Part shown: piece after piece, positions 9,571-19,714 of the stretch | How the letters are laid out: each line of letters starts with the position of its first letter | Numbering within the stretch: position 1 is the stretch's first letter | Assembly: GCF_000235365.1 (NCBI RefSeq) | Contig: NC_016455.1 | Location: 310,001-374,000 of the forward strand | Reading direction: 5' to 3' | Source of the DNA: Eremothecium cymbalariae DBVPG#7215 | Taxonomy: Eukaryota > Ascomycota > Saccharomycetes > Saccharomycetales > Saccharomycetaceae | Length of the DNA stretch: 64,000 bases | Translations under genes and position numbers: made by a program | The notes under the pieces: generated by a model | The model's database searches: none | Told to the model about the DNA's origin: nothing | Seen by the model: the letters and a program-made list of their open reading frames with translations, nothing else

Positions 9571-12500
9571 ATGACTGAACAAAATGGCCTCTATAGAAGT
9601 GAGGTAGCCGAGAAGGTATATCCATCAGAGGTAGTTATTGATATGGAAATGTCCGCAACTCAAGATTTACCAAGCAATGCCTTTAAACTGGCCAATCTTG
9701 CTCCATTAGGCGGGGTCCAAGAGAGAACAATGCAGGAGACAGGGTCATACAGTGCCACCACAAATCCAGCAGAAAGTGGTGCCAACATAAGCGAGCAAAA
9801 ACGAGGAGAGGGTATGGTCTTTTCTACATCCCATAAATCGGTTACCTTCGATGAACAGCCACCCAGCGTTCATGAATACAGTGTGGTTCTTGAACCAAGC
9901 GCAGAGTCCGATAATAATATGTGCGTTGATAGTGATGGCGGCATTTCTTGGGATGGGTACAATTTAAGGGGGGTAAACACTTCTAGTGAACTCAGCTCAA
10001 AATTTAGTATGGAAAGTGGCCAAGTATTAAGCCAGATGCACGGTAATATTGTGATTTCTGGAGAGTTAGACCATGAGAGTAGCAGTTCAAGTGCTTATGC
10101 CCAAGACGATTTATCCCTCGGTATTGAAAAGCTGCGTTTAAAGCGTGTGATCCATACTATAGAAAGCCCCGCTAGCAGAATTGACAAAGGGAGTTATTCA
10201 GATTCACAAACTGCCCGACCAAACCTTGCTTCACATAAGAAAGAGAATTTAGAGTTTGAAACTTCCACTCATTCAGCTATCTTCAGAATAAGGCCTACAT
10301 CACCAATGACCCCGCCAACGTCTGCAGCCCGCATCATGTCACAAGAACAATCCACTTTGACGTCTGAGAAGGCATATCTTACAAATAGCCAAGAGCTTTC
10401 TCAGTTACAAAAATCATATGCCACAAATATACCAACAGCGTCCTCTTTACAGGATATACATAGCAAGTTTGCATCTTCGAGAAATTCTGAAGATTTTGAT
10501 AATTCACTCACTTCTCAATTACCAAATTTCAGCAGCTCACCACATCAAAACATATCTATGGGGGATATGCGTTTTATGGGGGAAACAAAAGATAAAAGTA
10601 GGATGCTAAATGTTTGCTCTGCCGCAGCCACAATTGAAGATAAATATACAACCGAGTATTCAGGTCGATCTTCGCCTTTAGATTCCCTACAAGGTGGTTA
10701 TAGAGGAGAAGCATCAGTAGAAGATTTGGCAATACCAAATGAATTATCCCGAAGCGACACTCTCAAAACTTTAGAACAGTCTACATTTTCAGAATCATCA
10801 TCTACCTTGACACGTCCTCAATTACCTCCACTGGATCCTAATTTGTTTAGAAGATTGGAGATAAACGATGCAGACGGTACAGTGCACTTATATAGGCAGC
10901 AGTCTTCCTCCTCCTCCTCCTATGGTGATGATATTAATAATGATGACGATTATTATGATGGTGATGATAGGCAAATTGATGCAGATTTAAAGAAATCTCC
11001 AGGTAAGCTAAGTTCAGAAAACAGTGTTAACCGTTCTAAAGACAGCCTAAAAAGCCAATCATACAAAAAGGGACAACTTGAACTCCCGGTAATAGAATTT
11101 TCCAATGAAAATGGAGAGATCATAGTGGAAAGTTCAGAAGATAAACGAGCAACTGTATCTGATACTAATGATGGTGAAACTATTCAAAATGAAAGTCAAT
11201 CATCAGCAGATGACGATGATGCACTTGCTTCCGTTCACGACTCATCCCCCGTTCTGAAGCTTCCACCAGATCTTCCAACCCTGCCTAGGTATGAATCGTT
11301 TTTTGATGATACATATCCTTTTGGATTTGACTCCGATAAATCAGCAGGTTCCATTACTATTGGGAACCCCCCCAGACCTGATAATTATTTGAGTATTTGG
11401 CATGCTCAAGAGAATCAATTGAATCATATAAATGCTGATAAAGGGCCAATTTTTCAGTGTCGCCGAATAGCTCATGATAATGAAGCAAATAAAACAGCCA
11501 AAAAATCATTAGAATCAACTCCACCGGTCAGTATTAGGGACAAAAAGTTTAAGTTTAAGCCAAAGATCGTCACTAGGCCAACGATTTACTATAGCAGGGA
11601 GCAATGGCAAAATTTACAGGAAGCTTCTCCATTTTACAGCTATGAGGAAGTTGGAATCCAGGAAACTCCATCCTTGAAGCAATTGAACAAAAGTATTTTG
11701 GATCCATTAAGAAGGAACTCAATTGTATCTAAGAAGATTCAACAGGAATTAAAGACTAGTGAAAGAATAAACGCATATTATTTCAATCGTAAGAGTTCGA
11801 TACGTAATAGCCATAGAAGGGGCATCCGTTCTTCTTCTTCGGGTGGAATGTCTGACTCTTTTTTTAAAGAAAATACAGACGACAGTACTGAAACTATGAA
11901 TCAAGAATTTCTGCCAAAGCTTGTATCGGGAAAAAATGAATTTGCTAATTTAATTGAAGGCTTTGTCAATAATGAAAATTCTCAAGTTAATACCAGTGGT
12001 TCAACCGACGTTGTAGCAGGAAATCGTGATTCAAAAATATTCAAGCTTTGGGAACATTCAGATCACGAAAATACAATCTTTGATTATATCAATTCACAAA
12101 AAGTCACGAATAATGTCATCGACAAATTATTGTATCGTTCAGACGTTGTAAAAGAGGAGGATGAAAATAAAGTTATTGGAATAGGCATAATTAAAAATAC
12201 AAAAAAAGATACTAAAGTGGATGCTAAGAAAATCGAAAGCATATATGGCTTTGAGGCAGTGCACTCAAACTCGTTAGGTAGCTTCAAAACCATTGAAGGT
12301 TCTTTAACCCCTGTGAAGGAGCAGTTCGAAAATACAAACCCTTCTTCCTTATCGCATATTAAATCGTCATCCAAAAATGTCAGGGTTTCAATGCCTTATA
12401 ATATATATAGCACAGAACCTGGTAGCCCACAATCGTTGGGACGGAACAATACAGTTCGGAGCAGCAAATCTAAAGCTGTCGCTCGGTTTGATAGGCAATC

Positions 12501-13623
12501 AAATAAACATGGTAGTATGCTTATTGGAGGTAATAATAGAGATCGGGGTCAGTTGTATATCGAATTGTCTGATATCAATAATCTGAAACTTTCTGATATT
12601 GAACAACATAAAACAGAATATGCCATTGAATTTGATAATGGGATGAATGTTATCCAAACAGAATGGACAAAATTACCAAATGATGGTAGAATTGAATTAG
12701 GACACGAATATTCAGTAGTTGTTGATCATAGTTTGGAGGTTTCTTTGATTATTACTTTGAAATGTCGGTTTGAAAAACCCAAGCAGGAGTTGGTAGAAGT
12801 GATCGAACGTGTACCAATAAAAAATAAGTGTAAGATTTTTGGTAAATCAAAATATAAGTATGTGAAAACGTACGTCAACAGAGATTCAGAATATGATTCT
12901 TGGGAGTATAAGTTTGCACAAGATGGTTCCTTCGCGCGTTGTAAAATACATCTAAATGAGGAGGAATTGGGGAAACTAGAGTATAAGAAGCAGGACTCTG
13001 AGTGGACATTAAAAAATGAATGGCAAAGGGAAGTTAAACCGTCTAAAAATATCTCGGCGAGGGGAGTGTGGGAATTACCTAGAGTCGCTCCTTATCCGGT
13101 AGGTATCATCAATATGACGATGTGTTATTTACCACGGATATCACCTCTGGAAAAGTTTCCCAAATCACTTAAGGTAGCCGAAGATATTGTTGAAGGTTAT
13201 AAACAACAACAGACAATTCAATATGAGGGATATATGTGGCAAGAGGGTGGTGACACAGATGTCTTGAAGAGGAGATATTTTAAGTTAAATGGCACGCGGT
13301 TAGTGGCACATCATGAAGTCACGAGACGGCCAAGGGCCCTTATGAATATGCTGAAAGTTGTAAGGCTCGTTAATCATGGAAGCTCACGGGAGCTGGTGGA
13401 TGTAAAGAAAAGATTTATTACCGATCTGGTTCTTCTTAATGAATGTTTCAAGTTACACTTTGAAAATGGCGAAGAGATATTATTTAATCCAGATACGAGA
13501 GTAGAAAAGCTAGAATGGGTAGAGAAATTAACTGCAGTAATAAAGTTAAACCGATTTCATCAGCCTTGGGTCAAGAAACTTTTGGCCGAAAGTGTTGCTG
13601 AGACTTCCAATAATGTAACCTAA
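9571..13623 (+). CDS. BUD4: Bud-site selection / septin-associated protein Bud4 (anillin-like)
   Basis: This 1350-residue protein has the layout of Bud4, the axial-budding landmark that associates with the septin ring at the bud neck. The first 950 or so residues are low-complexity, Ser-rich and acidic. An anillin-homology region follows from about residue 995 (LYIELSDINNLKLSDIEQHK), then a PH domain at about 1217-1336 (YEGYMWQEGG, VLKRRYFKLNGTRLVAHHEV, LEWVEKLTAVI). It starts at the first ATG after a long AT-rich leader. Divergent from JSN1, as in S. cerevisiae (YJR092W). An acidic Asp run (GDDINNDDDYYDGDD) is encoded near 10927-10965. Confidence 0.95.
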   Translation: MTEQNGLYRSEVAEKVYPSEVVIDMEMSATQDLPSNAFKLANLAPLGGVQERTMQETGSYSATTNPAESGANISEQKRGEGMVFSTSHKSVTFDEQPPSVHEYSVVLEPSAESDNNMCVDSDGGISWDGYNLRGVNTSSELSSKFSMESGQVLSQMHGNIVISGELDHESSSSSAYAQDDLSLGIEKLRLKRVIHTIESPASRIDKGSYSDSQTARPNLASHKKENLEFETSTHSAIFRIRPTSPMTPPTSAARIMSQEQSTLTSEKAYLTNSQELSQLQKSYATNIPTASSLQDIHSKFASSRNSEDFDNSLTSQLPNFSSSPHQNISMGDMRFMGETKDKSRMLNVCSAAATIEDKYTTEYSGRSSPLDSLQGGYRGEASVEDLAIPNELSRSDTLKTLEQSTFSESSSTLTRPQLPPLDPNLFRRLEINDADGTVHLYRQQSSSSSSYGDDINNDDDYYDGDDRQIDADLKKSPGKLSSENSVNRSKDSLKSQSYKKGQLELPVIEFSNENGEIIVESSEDKRATVSDTNDGETIQNESQSSADDDDALASVHDSSPVLKLPPDLPTLPRYESFFDDTYPFGFDSDKSAGSITIGNPPRPDNYLSIWHAQENQLNHINADKGPIFQCRRIAHDNEANKTAKKSLESTPPVSIRDKKFKFKPKIVTRPTIYYSREQWQNLQEASPFYSYEEVGIQETPSLKQLNKSILDPLRRNSIVSKKIQQELKTSERINAYYFNRKSSIRNSHRRGIRSSSSGGMSDSFFKENTDDSTETMNQEFLPKLVSGKNEFANLIEGFVNNENSQVNTSGSTDVVAGNRDSKIFKLWEHSDHENTIFDYINSQKVTNNVIDKLLYRSDVVKEEDENKVIGIGIIKNTKKDTKVDAKKIESIYGFEAVHSNSLGSFKTIEGSLTPVKEQFENTNPSSLSHIKSSSKNVRVSMPYNIYSTEPGSPQSLGRNNTVRSSKSKAVARFDRQSNKHGSMLIGGNNRDRGQLYIELSDINNLKLSDIEQHKTEYAIEFDNGMNVIQTEWTKLPNDGRIELGHEYSVVVDHSLEVSLIITLKCRFEKPKQELVEVIERVPIKNKCKIFGKSKYKYVKTYVNRDSEYDSWEYKFAQDGSFARCKIHLNEEELGKLEYKKQDSEWTLKNEWQREVKPSKNISARGVWELPRVAPYPVGIINMTMCYLPRISPLEKFPKSLKVAEDIVEGYKQQQTIQYEGYMWQEGGDTDVLKRRYFKLNGTRLVAHHEVTRRPRALMNMLKVVRLVNHGSSRELVDVKKRFITDLVLLNECFKLHFENGEEILFNPDTRVEKLEWVEKLTAVIKLNRFHQPWVKKLLAESVAETSNNVT

Positions 13624-13770
13624 AAATGTACAGTAGGATACTGCAACATATACGTACATACGTATGTATATATGTATGTGTATGATGGCAGGTTGTGTAT
13701 TTTCTATCTATAATTCTTAATCAAAAACAATCGTGAATTCATTACAACGTATATATAATATATTTCTATA

Positions 13771-14982
13771 CTATTTACCATTGTTGTTATTACTGGTCGA
13801 AGAAAGGTTGTTGGTCGTTGTAGCGGCGTTATTATTATTGCCACCATTATTGTTGTTGTTGATGTTGTTGTTATTACCGTTATTATTGCTGCTGTTGCCA
13901 TTTTTGTTGCCTGCGCTCTGGCCACCACCATTAGTATTACTAGCAGGATTTAGGTGAGGCGGCATCATACCAGGGAATGGGAAGGGGGGAAACCCGCCAA
14001 ACATTGGTGGGATCCCCATAGGAAATGCAGGCGGCGGCGGCATCGGATTGACACTTGTGTTGTTCTTATTAGGTGACTTCATATCACCATGGGAAGAGAC
14101 ACCGCCCACGTTACAATTACCTCCATTGCCGCTCATGGCTCCATCTCCACTGCTCGTGCCATCCGTCAATTTACCTTGCTGCTGCAACGAAAGAAGACCC
14201 ATAAGAATCTTACGTGGGTTATATTCCTTACGTAGCTTCTCCTGTTTGTGCAAATATTCCATCCAAGTATCCTCGGTAAAGCCATAGTTGAAATAATCTG
14301 AAATATTAGCCCCGGGCTGTCTCCATGGTTTCTCCTTCAACACTTCAGGATCAACATCGGTAATAGGCTGGCCTTCATATTCACCTACAGCGTTAAGATC
14401 TAACGCTCCAACAGCTTTCCCTACAGCCGCTGAGGTATCATTGACCACAGCTGCGACAGTTGCAGTTGTTGTTACAGATCGCTCAGAAACAGGTTCTATT
14501 GTCGATTCAGAAGCCGATGTGATCGTAGCTGCTGTTGAAGGTGTAGCCAAGTTCTTCGAATCGAGTTTAGATGAGTCTGTGCCTGTTCCAATGATTATTT
14601 CCACATCGGAGTCGGAATCAGAAACTGATTCTGATTGTTCTGATTCCGACTCCGAGTAATCGGAAACCTCGTCTTCCAAGTCTTCGTCCTCATCCTGGTC
14701 TGCCTCATCCTGGTCTGCCTGTGCTTCTTGTGTTTCCTGTGTTGGCAGTGGTCCTCCCTCACCTGGATTGCCCTCTTCCTGCTTCCTCTCCTTGCTGTTT
14801 GCCCGTTCAACCAATATATCTGCCGCAGGCTGCTCTGCAGGTATCTTCACCCTCTTGGTATCCGGTTCTCCAGTACGAAGAGCAGCTTGCACATTCCGCT
14901 TACGTTTGTTCTGCACAGCATTTCCAGGTTCCTCATCAGATCCATAGAGAAACTTGTCGTCTTCGTCCTCGCTTGACACCAT
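13771..14982 (-). CDS. FIP1: Fip1, cleavage/polyadenylation factor subunit
   Basis: This 403-residue protein is the CPF subunit that tethers poly(A) polymerase during mRNA 3'-end formation. The Fip1 signature is at about residues 197-255 (YEGQPITDVDPEVLKEKPWR, then QPGANISDYFNYGFTEDTW). The N-terminal half is strongly acidic (a DQDEADQDEDEDLEDE-type stretch), as in yeast Fip1, the part that contacts Pap1. The C-terminus is Pro/Gly/Met-rich (PPPPAFPMGIPPMFGG), followed by an Asn-rich tail. S. cerevisiae Fip1 is 327 residues, so this one is longer, mainly from the Asn tail. Order BUD4-FIP1-IME1 matches YJR092W-093C-094C. Confidence 0.96.
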   Translation of the reverse strand: MVSSEDEDDKFLYGSDEEPGNAVQNKRKRNVQAALRTGEPDTKRVKIPAEQPAADILVERANSKERKQEEGNPGEGGPLPTQETQEAQADQDEADQDEDEDLEDEVSDYSESESEQSESVSDSDSDVEIIIGTGTDSSKLDSKNLATPSTAATITSASESTIEPVSERSVTTTATVAAVVNDTSAAVGKAVGALDLNAVGEYEGQPITDVDPEVLKEKPWRQPGANISDYFNYGFTEDTWMEYLHKQEKLRKEYNPRKILMGLLSLQQQGKLTDGTSSGDGAMSGNGGNCNVGGVSSHGDMKSPNKNNTSVNPMPPPPAFPMGIPPMFGGFPPFPFPGMMPPHLNPASNTNGGGQSAGNKNGNSSNNNGNNNNINNNNNGGNNNNAATTTNNLSSTSNNNNGK

Positions 14983-15891
14983 TATCTAAGTACCTAGCTG
15001 GGGTAGAGAGCTATGCGTTACCAGCTTCTGGTACGTTTCGAAAGCCGGCCGTGGGGGGGTTGGGAATTGTAGCAGCCTTGTGTGTGTGTATTGTGAATGT
15101 GTGCGTCTTGCTTTAAAAGGAGTTCTAATTAATCTAAAAAAGGCTTAAAGATCACTTTGTACGTGTCCATTGATCATCACCATTATCGTGATCGCAAAAT
15201 CACCACCAGGAAGACCAACCATTTATGATCGAAAGCGTATATTACAGTATAGATAGGGCGCGTGTGCGTTTTGAGCCTTTATAAAAAGCTTATAGAAATA
15301 GACATCTATATAAGGAGAAGGGGCGGGAAAACAGGGGTAGGGAGTACACACGTGTTAGCACTACCGCTGAGATCTGCAGCAGAGGGACAAATATAGCAAG
15401 CCATTGATTGCTGTGTTGTGTTATGCTCCTAGTGTGTTTGCTAGCTGCCGCAAGCATGCCGAAAAAAGGTGTCTTTTAGGAGATGTAAGCTGCATTCCGA
15501 AGGTGAGAAAAGGTAACAAATGTCAAACAAAAAAATATACATGGGCGAAGAAGGATCATGTACGTGTAAATGTGGTGCTTGTGTCAGGGTTTCCCCTCGA
15601 GAACTTAAGATTGGTAGCAGCAAACCCTGGGGGGAAGGTAGTCAGTGATGGGCTAGGCAGGTATAGCGCACGAGGCAACGAACAGAATAGTAATGGATAC
15701 AAGAGAAATCATTCGACGGCATGCGATGGATGGGGAGGGGCGACGACTGGAAAACGAAAAACGGGGAAATATTATAAACCAAAAAAAGCTAAACGCACGA
15801 CATTGACACTATATGACGGTAAATGAATGGAATAACGAAGTGAAGGGACAAAAAAGGTAAAGGGGGGAGGGGTGACGGTCAGAGCATCTGG
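14983..15891. other. FIP1 upstream / IME1 downstream region
   Basis: G-rich on the plus strand, with no supported gene. The open frame at 15404-15826 (plus) begins with TTG, is Lys-rich, matches nothing I know and faces the flanking genes antisense. Confidence 0.5.
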
Positions 15892-16147
15892 TCATGTGAA
15901 GTATGTCTTCGATAACCGGTATTCTATCTCTTGTAACCTGATCTTATCGAAATACTCCATTTCCTTGGAATCGGCAACAAAGTAGCCGCAGTACCGTGAA
16001 AGTTTGGATGTCAATGTGTGAACAAACTCGTATTGTTCCGGAGAATCCCAGTTCGCGTCGTCATGGTAAGTGTGAACGGCCTGGACGAACTTGTTCAGGT
16101 CCAGCGATGGGCCCAGCGACCTATGGATCTGATCTTGAAGAGGCAAC

Positions 16148-16179
<32 letters not shown>

Positions 16180-16722
16180 CTGCTGCTGATGCTGCAGTTG
16201 GCCCAGATTGACAGGCGCGGATAACTGCAGCAACAACTCATCATCCGCAATCGCAAACGGATGACAGTTGTAATCTAGCTCCTCCCTAGCTACCGCACGG
16301 GGAGGCACCACATTCACAGCCGGCGGCGGCGGCGCAGCTGCCGCCGCGCGTGGCTTCTCCAAACAGCTAAACGGAGGCTGGTGGAGACAATCTGGCGTAA
16401 GCGTGGAACCCACAGCATGGAAGGAATTCTCAGGAAACACGTCCTCGTCGTTCAGCAGCCCGTGGATATTGCCATTCGAAGAAAAAATAGACGACTGTCT
16501 AGTCCCCAAATATGTGCTGTTCAACTCCGGCTGTTGTACCACATGCTGCTGCGGAGTCTGCAACTTCGAAGTATTGATCAAATATATAGGTTGCGTATGA
16601 ATTAGCATTTGGCGGTGCGACGACAGATCAAGATCGAAATTCAAAACATCCTCATCTGGAGTCCGTACGTCTTCCGGATCTTCGTCGATCTGGAGATACG
16701 AATCCATGAGATTTGTAGACAT
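15892..16722 (-). CDS. IME1: Ime1, master inducer of meiosis
   Basis: A 276-residue protein assigned to Ime1, the transcriptional activator that starts meiosis by binding Ume6. Ime1 is very divergent, but two blocks are recognisable: HTQPIYLINTS near residues 38-50, and the C-terminal Ume6/Rim11-interaction region over the last 70 residues (LTSKLSRYCGYF, EYFDKIRLQEIEYRLSKTY). A Gln run (CAG/CTG repeat, 16141-16200) sits between them, plus an Ala/Pro stretch. I use the ATG giving MSTNLMDSYLQ; upstream codons stay open to 16899 but lack ATG. It is shorter than S. cerevisiae Ime1 (360). Position between FIP1 and RPL43 is conserved (YJR094C). Confidence 0.9.
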
Positions 16723-16926
16723 CTTGCGTTTCCGGCTCTGGTTTTTTCTGCTAACCGCTGAGCTGGGATCTCTGTTGTGTAAATACGCCTGCTGACGATG
16801 ACAACTTTCCCCGTGTTTGTTGATCCTATCCTGGTGCTTTGTAGCCGATCGACCAGGAATTCTAAAGGAAGAGGGGGACGGAAATAGAAGAGACAACAAT
16901 CAAACCTTTGGCTGCTGTTGATCAAA

Positions 16927-16966
16927 CAAAACAAACAAACAAACAAACAAACAAACAAACAAAAAC
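16927..16966. repeat. AAAC/CAAA tandem microsatellite
   Basis: About nine to ten copies of a four-base CAAA unit, located about 200 bases upstream of the IME1 start in the probable 5' UTR or core promoter. Confidence 0.85.
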
Positions 16967-17866
16967 TACAATTTTTTGTCAACAACCAGGGGAAAAAATA
17001 ACAAACAACTAAAAGCAGAAGAAGAATAGTATAATAATCGTTGACTCGAGCGGTGTGGCGTGGCGTGTGCCCTCTTTCTTTATGTGAAACAAAAGGTTTT
17101 ATATAATGCACAGTTGCCAACGTAACACAACTGTTTGTAATCTAATTATCGAAAGGGCGGCGGATGGCGGCGGGCGGGCGGGCGTTATTGGTAAGGGAGG
17201 AGGAAGGAAGAACAAGAAAAAAAGAACGAAGATAATGGCTAAAGGAAATCAATTAAAACTGAAATGGTATGGCTTATATATATATATATGTATGCATACA
17301 CAATAAAAACCCCATGTTCTTGTTTGTGTTTATTGTAACGGCTCCTGCTGTGTTCCTGCAAAGTAAAATATAAAATATAATGAAAAACCACTCCAGCCTA
17401 ATAGAAAGAAGAAACAAAATCAATAACAATACCCAGAACGGTAGTAGCAAAAAGCTGTTGATGATGATATTAACAATACATTTGGGGGCTGTTATTAGCT
17501 AGCCAGTTTCTTCTAGGGGGGAGGGGCGCGCGACTAATCAATGGGAAAGGGACTTACTGGTTTTATTCTCTGATTTCTGTCTGTGCGTACGTAAGTGAGT
17601 AAAAATAAAGTCTAAGTAGCCTTGGCTTGAATACGTGCGCGAGTGCGTGCGTTTACTGGCGCTGCAGAAATTTAATCAACACGCAGCACAGTTGCAAGTG
17701 GTGATGCTGGGGGACGGGGTTCTGTTCCCACAAGCTGCATCTTTTGCTGCCGGTGTGCTGGGCAGGCAGCTGGCCAGCAGCTATCGAGATTACAGACTGG
17801 CAAAAAAACCAAGCTATTTACTAGCGTACAGCAGCTGATAGAGAGAACTGATAGATAGTGTATGTT

Positions 17867-17892
17867 ACTTCGGTTGCAATAGCAACCGAAGT
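17867..17892. repeat. Perfect hairpin, 11-bp arms
   Basis: ACTTCGGTTGC and GCAACCGAAGT flank an AATA loop. The stem can be lengthened by a G-T wobble and one more pair. Confidence 0.85.
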
Positions 17893-18403
17893 GAATATTA
17901 TTATGATTGCCTTTGGAGGGGCTAGTGCGGGATAACAGATAGGGACTAAAGTGGTCTTAGCACTGGTGTTACAATAGCAGCACATAACGGCGAACGTTTA
18001 TACCAGGTGTGGTTCTTTTTTCCACCCCAGTGCCGGTCCGCGCTCCCAACCAAACCCCCCTTCATCCCTTCCCCTTTCTAGAGTCAGTCAGTCGATCCGA
18101 CACAACTTTAGGCAAAATGTAAATCGATCCGCTAATCATCTCTCTGGGCTTGGAATATAATTAGAGTAGCAAATAAACAAGCAGCACACACAACGATGGA
18201 AAAAAGGGAAAAACAAGATTTGGCCTCAGCTTACCGAAGGTTTACGCAGAGAGAGGGAGCGAGATTTAACGGAGGGCCGGTTGGGAAAACACAATCGCAG
18301 CTGGGGCGTAATGTGCTGCCGGTGTGTGGGTTTTGGATCGCTTTACTTTTACCAGGCTATCATCAGATTATGAACATATGCACACGATATATGCGCTTCG
18401 GTG

Positions 18404-18421
18404 TTTACCCTTTCGGGTAAA
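18404..18421. repeat. Small perfect hairpin with TTTC loop
   Basis: TTTACCC and GGGTAAA flank the loop TTTC, the same loop as the larger hairpin at 18648. On the opposite strand the loop reads GAAA, a stable GNRA tetraloop if transcribed. Confidence 0.7.
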
Positions 18422-18647
18422 GACATTATCTATGTCGACGACGAAGTCAGAAGCACTGTTATTCAGCAAGAAAAAAGAGCAACGTAAGCCTTTACCGATT
18501 AACAAGCAGGGCCCAGAGAAGGGCAGAAGAGCACGAGCGGCCAAAAACAAATTTTGTCTTCTTTGTCTTGAGTGTTGAAACAATGTGCCCGCGCCAGCAC
18601 GCCAATCTAAGCTGATCTCCGTGGGCTGTGCATCTTTCTCTTCGGTG

Positions 18648-18683
18648 GTCTCCCCCGCCAGATTTTCATCTGGCGGGGGAGAC
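18648..18683. repeat. Perfect GC-rich hairpin, 16-bp arms
   Basis: GTCTCCCCCGCCAGAT and its exact complement ATCTGGCGGGGGAGAC flank a four-base TTTC loop (GAAA on the minus strand). No mismatch in 16 pairs. It lies in the IME1-RPL43 spacer. Confidence 0.9.
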
Positions 18684-19079
18684 AACGCGCAGAGGCTGCT
18701 GCTGCTGCTGTTTCTTGGTGGTGCCGCCCCACCCATACCCCCAAGACACATAACAAGGGTATTTTAAACCGTGGCCCAGATCCAGCGGGGATTTGGACTG
18801 GGTAGCGATGGAGGAAGGCATGAAAACAGTTTTTCTTCCTATTTGCCAAAAGCGGCATACAAGACTGCAGGTTAGTGGTAGAGGCGCGATCCACGGCCAG
18901 GAAAGGTCTGGTGACCGTGGGCTAGGCTGGGCTGGGTGTGGCATTATGAGCCTGTCCCTCGGTACGGTTTGCAATGGTATACAGACATGCAACAGAGTTG
19001 CATGGTGCACATAACCGAAGTGTGTGTATGCAATGGAACGGGTGTGGGCGGGGGCAACCGTATGTATGTTATTATATAT

Positions 19080-19109
19080 ACCGCGGCCGTCAGGCCGCGA
19101 GGCCGCGGT
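19080..19109. repeat. GC-rich inverted repeat cluster
   Basis: ACCGCGGCC at the left and GGCCGCGGT at the right enclose a further GGCCGCG copy, so alternative stems are possible. It lies just upstream of the Rap1-like site of RPL43. Confidence 0.6.
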
Positions 19110-19116
19110 GACTGCT

Positions 19117-19129
19117 GCACCCGTACATG
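19117..19129 (+). promoter_or_regulatory. Rap1-type site upstream of RPL43
   Basis: GCACCCGTACATG closely matches the Rap1 consensus ACACCCRYACAYM that drives ribosomal protein genes in budding yeasts. It lies about 200 bases before the preferred RPL43 start. A weaker CACCGCACCATG match follows at about 19145-19156. Confidence 0.65.
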
Positions 19130-19331
19130 CGTGTGTACCTCCGCGCACCGCACCATGTGCATAACAAGAAAGTGGTGCGTTGCGCCCAGGCGCCCCTGCC
19201 GGTCGCAACGCGCCGTTCAGCATGATGGGCGCCAGCGTACAACCGACTTCTGAAAAAATACAAACTGAAGAGACTCCATCAAGTGTAAACCTTGTATCAT
19301 CTAGCAGCTACAGAACGAACGACAGACAAAA

Positions 19332-19714
19332 ATGTATGGATATCCGTGTTAAAACCTATTGCTGGTCCAGAGTACCCCAGAGCTCTCTGCGGTGCTCTGG
19401 AGCCCCCGCACCGATCATATTACTAACATCCCAACAGGGCTAAAAGAACAAAGAAGGTTGGTATTACCGGTAAGTACGGTGTCCGTTATGGTTCCTCCTT
19501 GAGAAGACAAGTCAAGAAGTTGGAGGTTCAACAACATGCTAGATACGACTGTTCTTTCTGCGGTAAAAAGTCCGTCAAGAGAGGTGCCGCTGGTATCTGG
19601 AACTGTTCCTCGTGCAAGAAGACTGTTGCTGGCGGTGCTTACACTGTCTCAACCGCTGCCGCCGCCACGGTCAGATCCACCATCAGAAGATTGAGGGAAA
19701 TGGCTGAGGCTTAA
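19332..19714 (+). CDS. RPL43: 60S ribosomal protein L43 (eL43), spliced, 2-nt first exon
   Basis: Exon 2 (19438-19714) encodes the zinc-ribbon protein eL43 of the large ribosomal subunit: [20 protein letters not shown] at the start, the Cys4 zinc site CSFCGKK and CSSCKK, and the end [19 protein letters not shown]. It needs two upstream bases (AT) to complete ATG-GCT, as in S. cerevisiae RPL43, which has a 2-nt first exon. Branch site TACTAAC is at 19421-19427, and the 3' splice CAG ends at 19437. I prefer exon 1 at 19332-19333 (context ACAAAAATG, donor GTATGG, intron 104 nt) because the Rap1-type site then lies upstream. An alternative exon 1 at 19062-19063 has the perfect donor GTATGT but would place the Rap1 site in the intron. 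Confidence 0.85.
19334..19437 (+). other. RPL43 spliceosomal intron (preferred model)
   Basis: Donor GTATGG, branch TACTAAC at 19421-19427 and acceptor CAG only 11 bases after the branch A. A 7-bp stem (CCAGAGC 19377-19383, GCTCTGG 19394-19400) sits before the branch site. The alternative donor at 19064 would make a 374-nt intron. Confidence 0.65.

Larger units (their letters stand above)
16723..19331. promoter_or_regulatory. Extended IME1 / RPL43 divergent regulatory region
   Basis: About 2.6 kb without a convincing gene separates IME1 (leftward) from RPL43 (rightward). In S. cerevisiae the IME1 promoter is one of the longest known and integrates nutrient and mating-type signals, so a similar role is inferred here. 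Visible elements: an (AAAC)n repeat at about 16927-16966, a G-tract cluster at 17167-17184, a TA repeat at about 17275-17289, perfect hairpins at 17867-17892, 18404-18421 and 18648-18683, and the RPL43-proximal Rap1-type site near 19117. Open frames at 18196-19253 on both strands are GC-biased shadows without recognisable domains. Confidence 0.6.

Noticed and set aside
15404..15826. 140-codon open frame, plus strand
   Set aside because: Starts with TTG, Lys-rich without domain, lies antisense between FIP1 and IME1; likely chance in G-rich DNA.
16723..16899. N-terminal extension of IME1
   Set aside because: The frame is open to 16899 but contains no ATG, and the extra Arg/His/Ser-rich residues do not resemble the family.
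18666..19253. Overlapping Pro/Ala/Cys-rich frames on both strands near RPL43
   Set aside because: Several long frames overlap on both strands in the same GC-rich bases, the usual result of few AT-rich stops; no motif.
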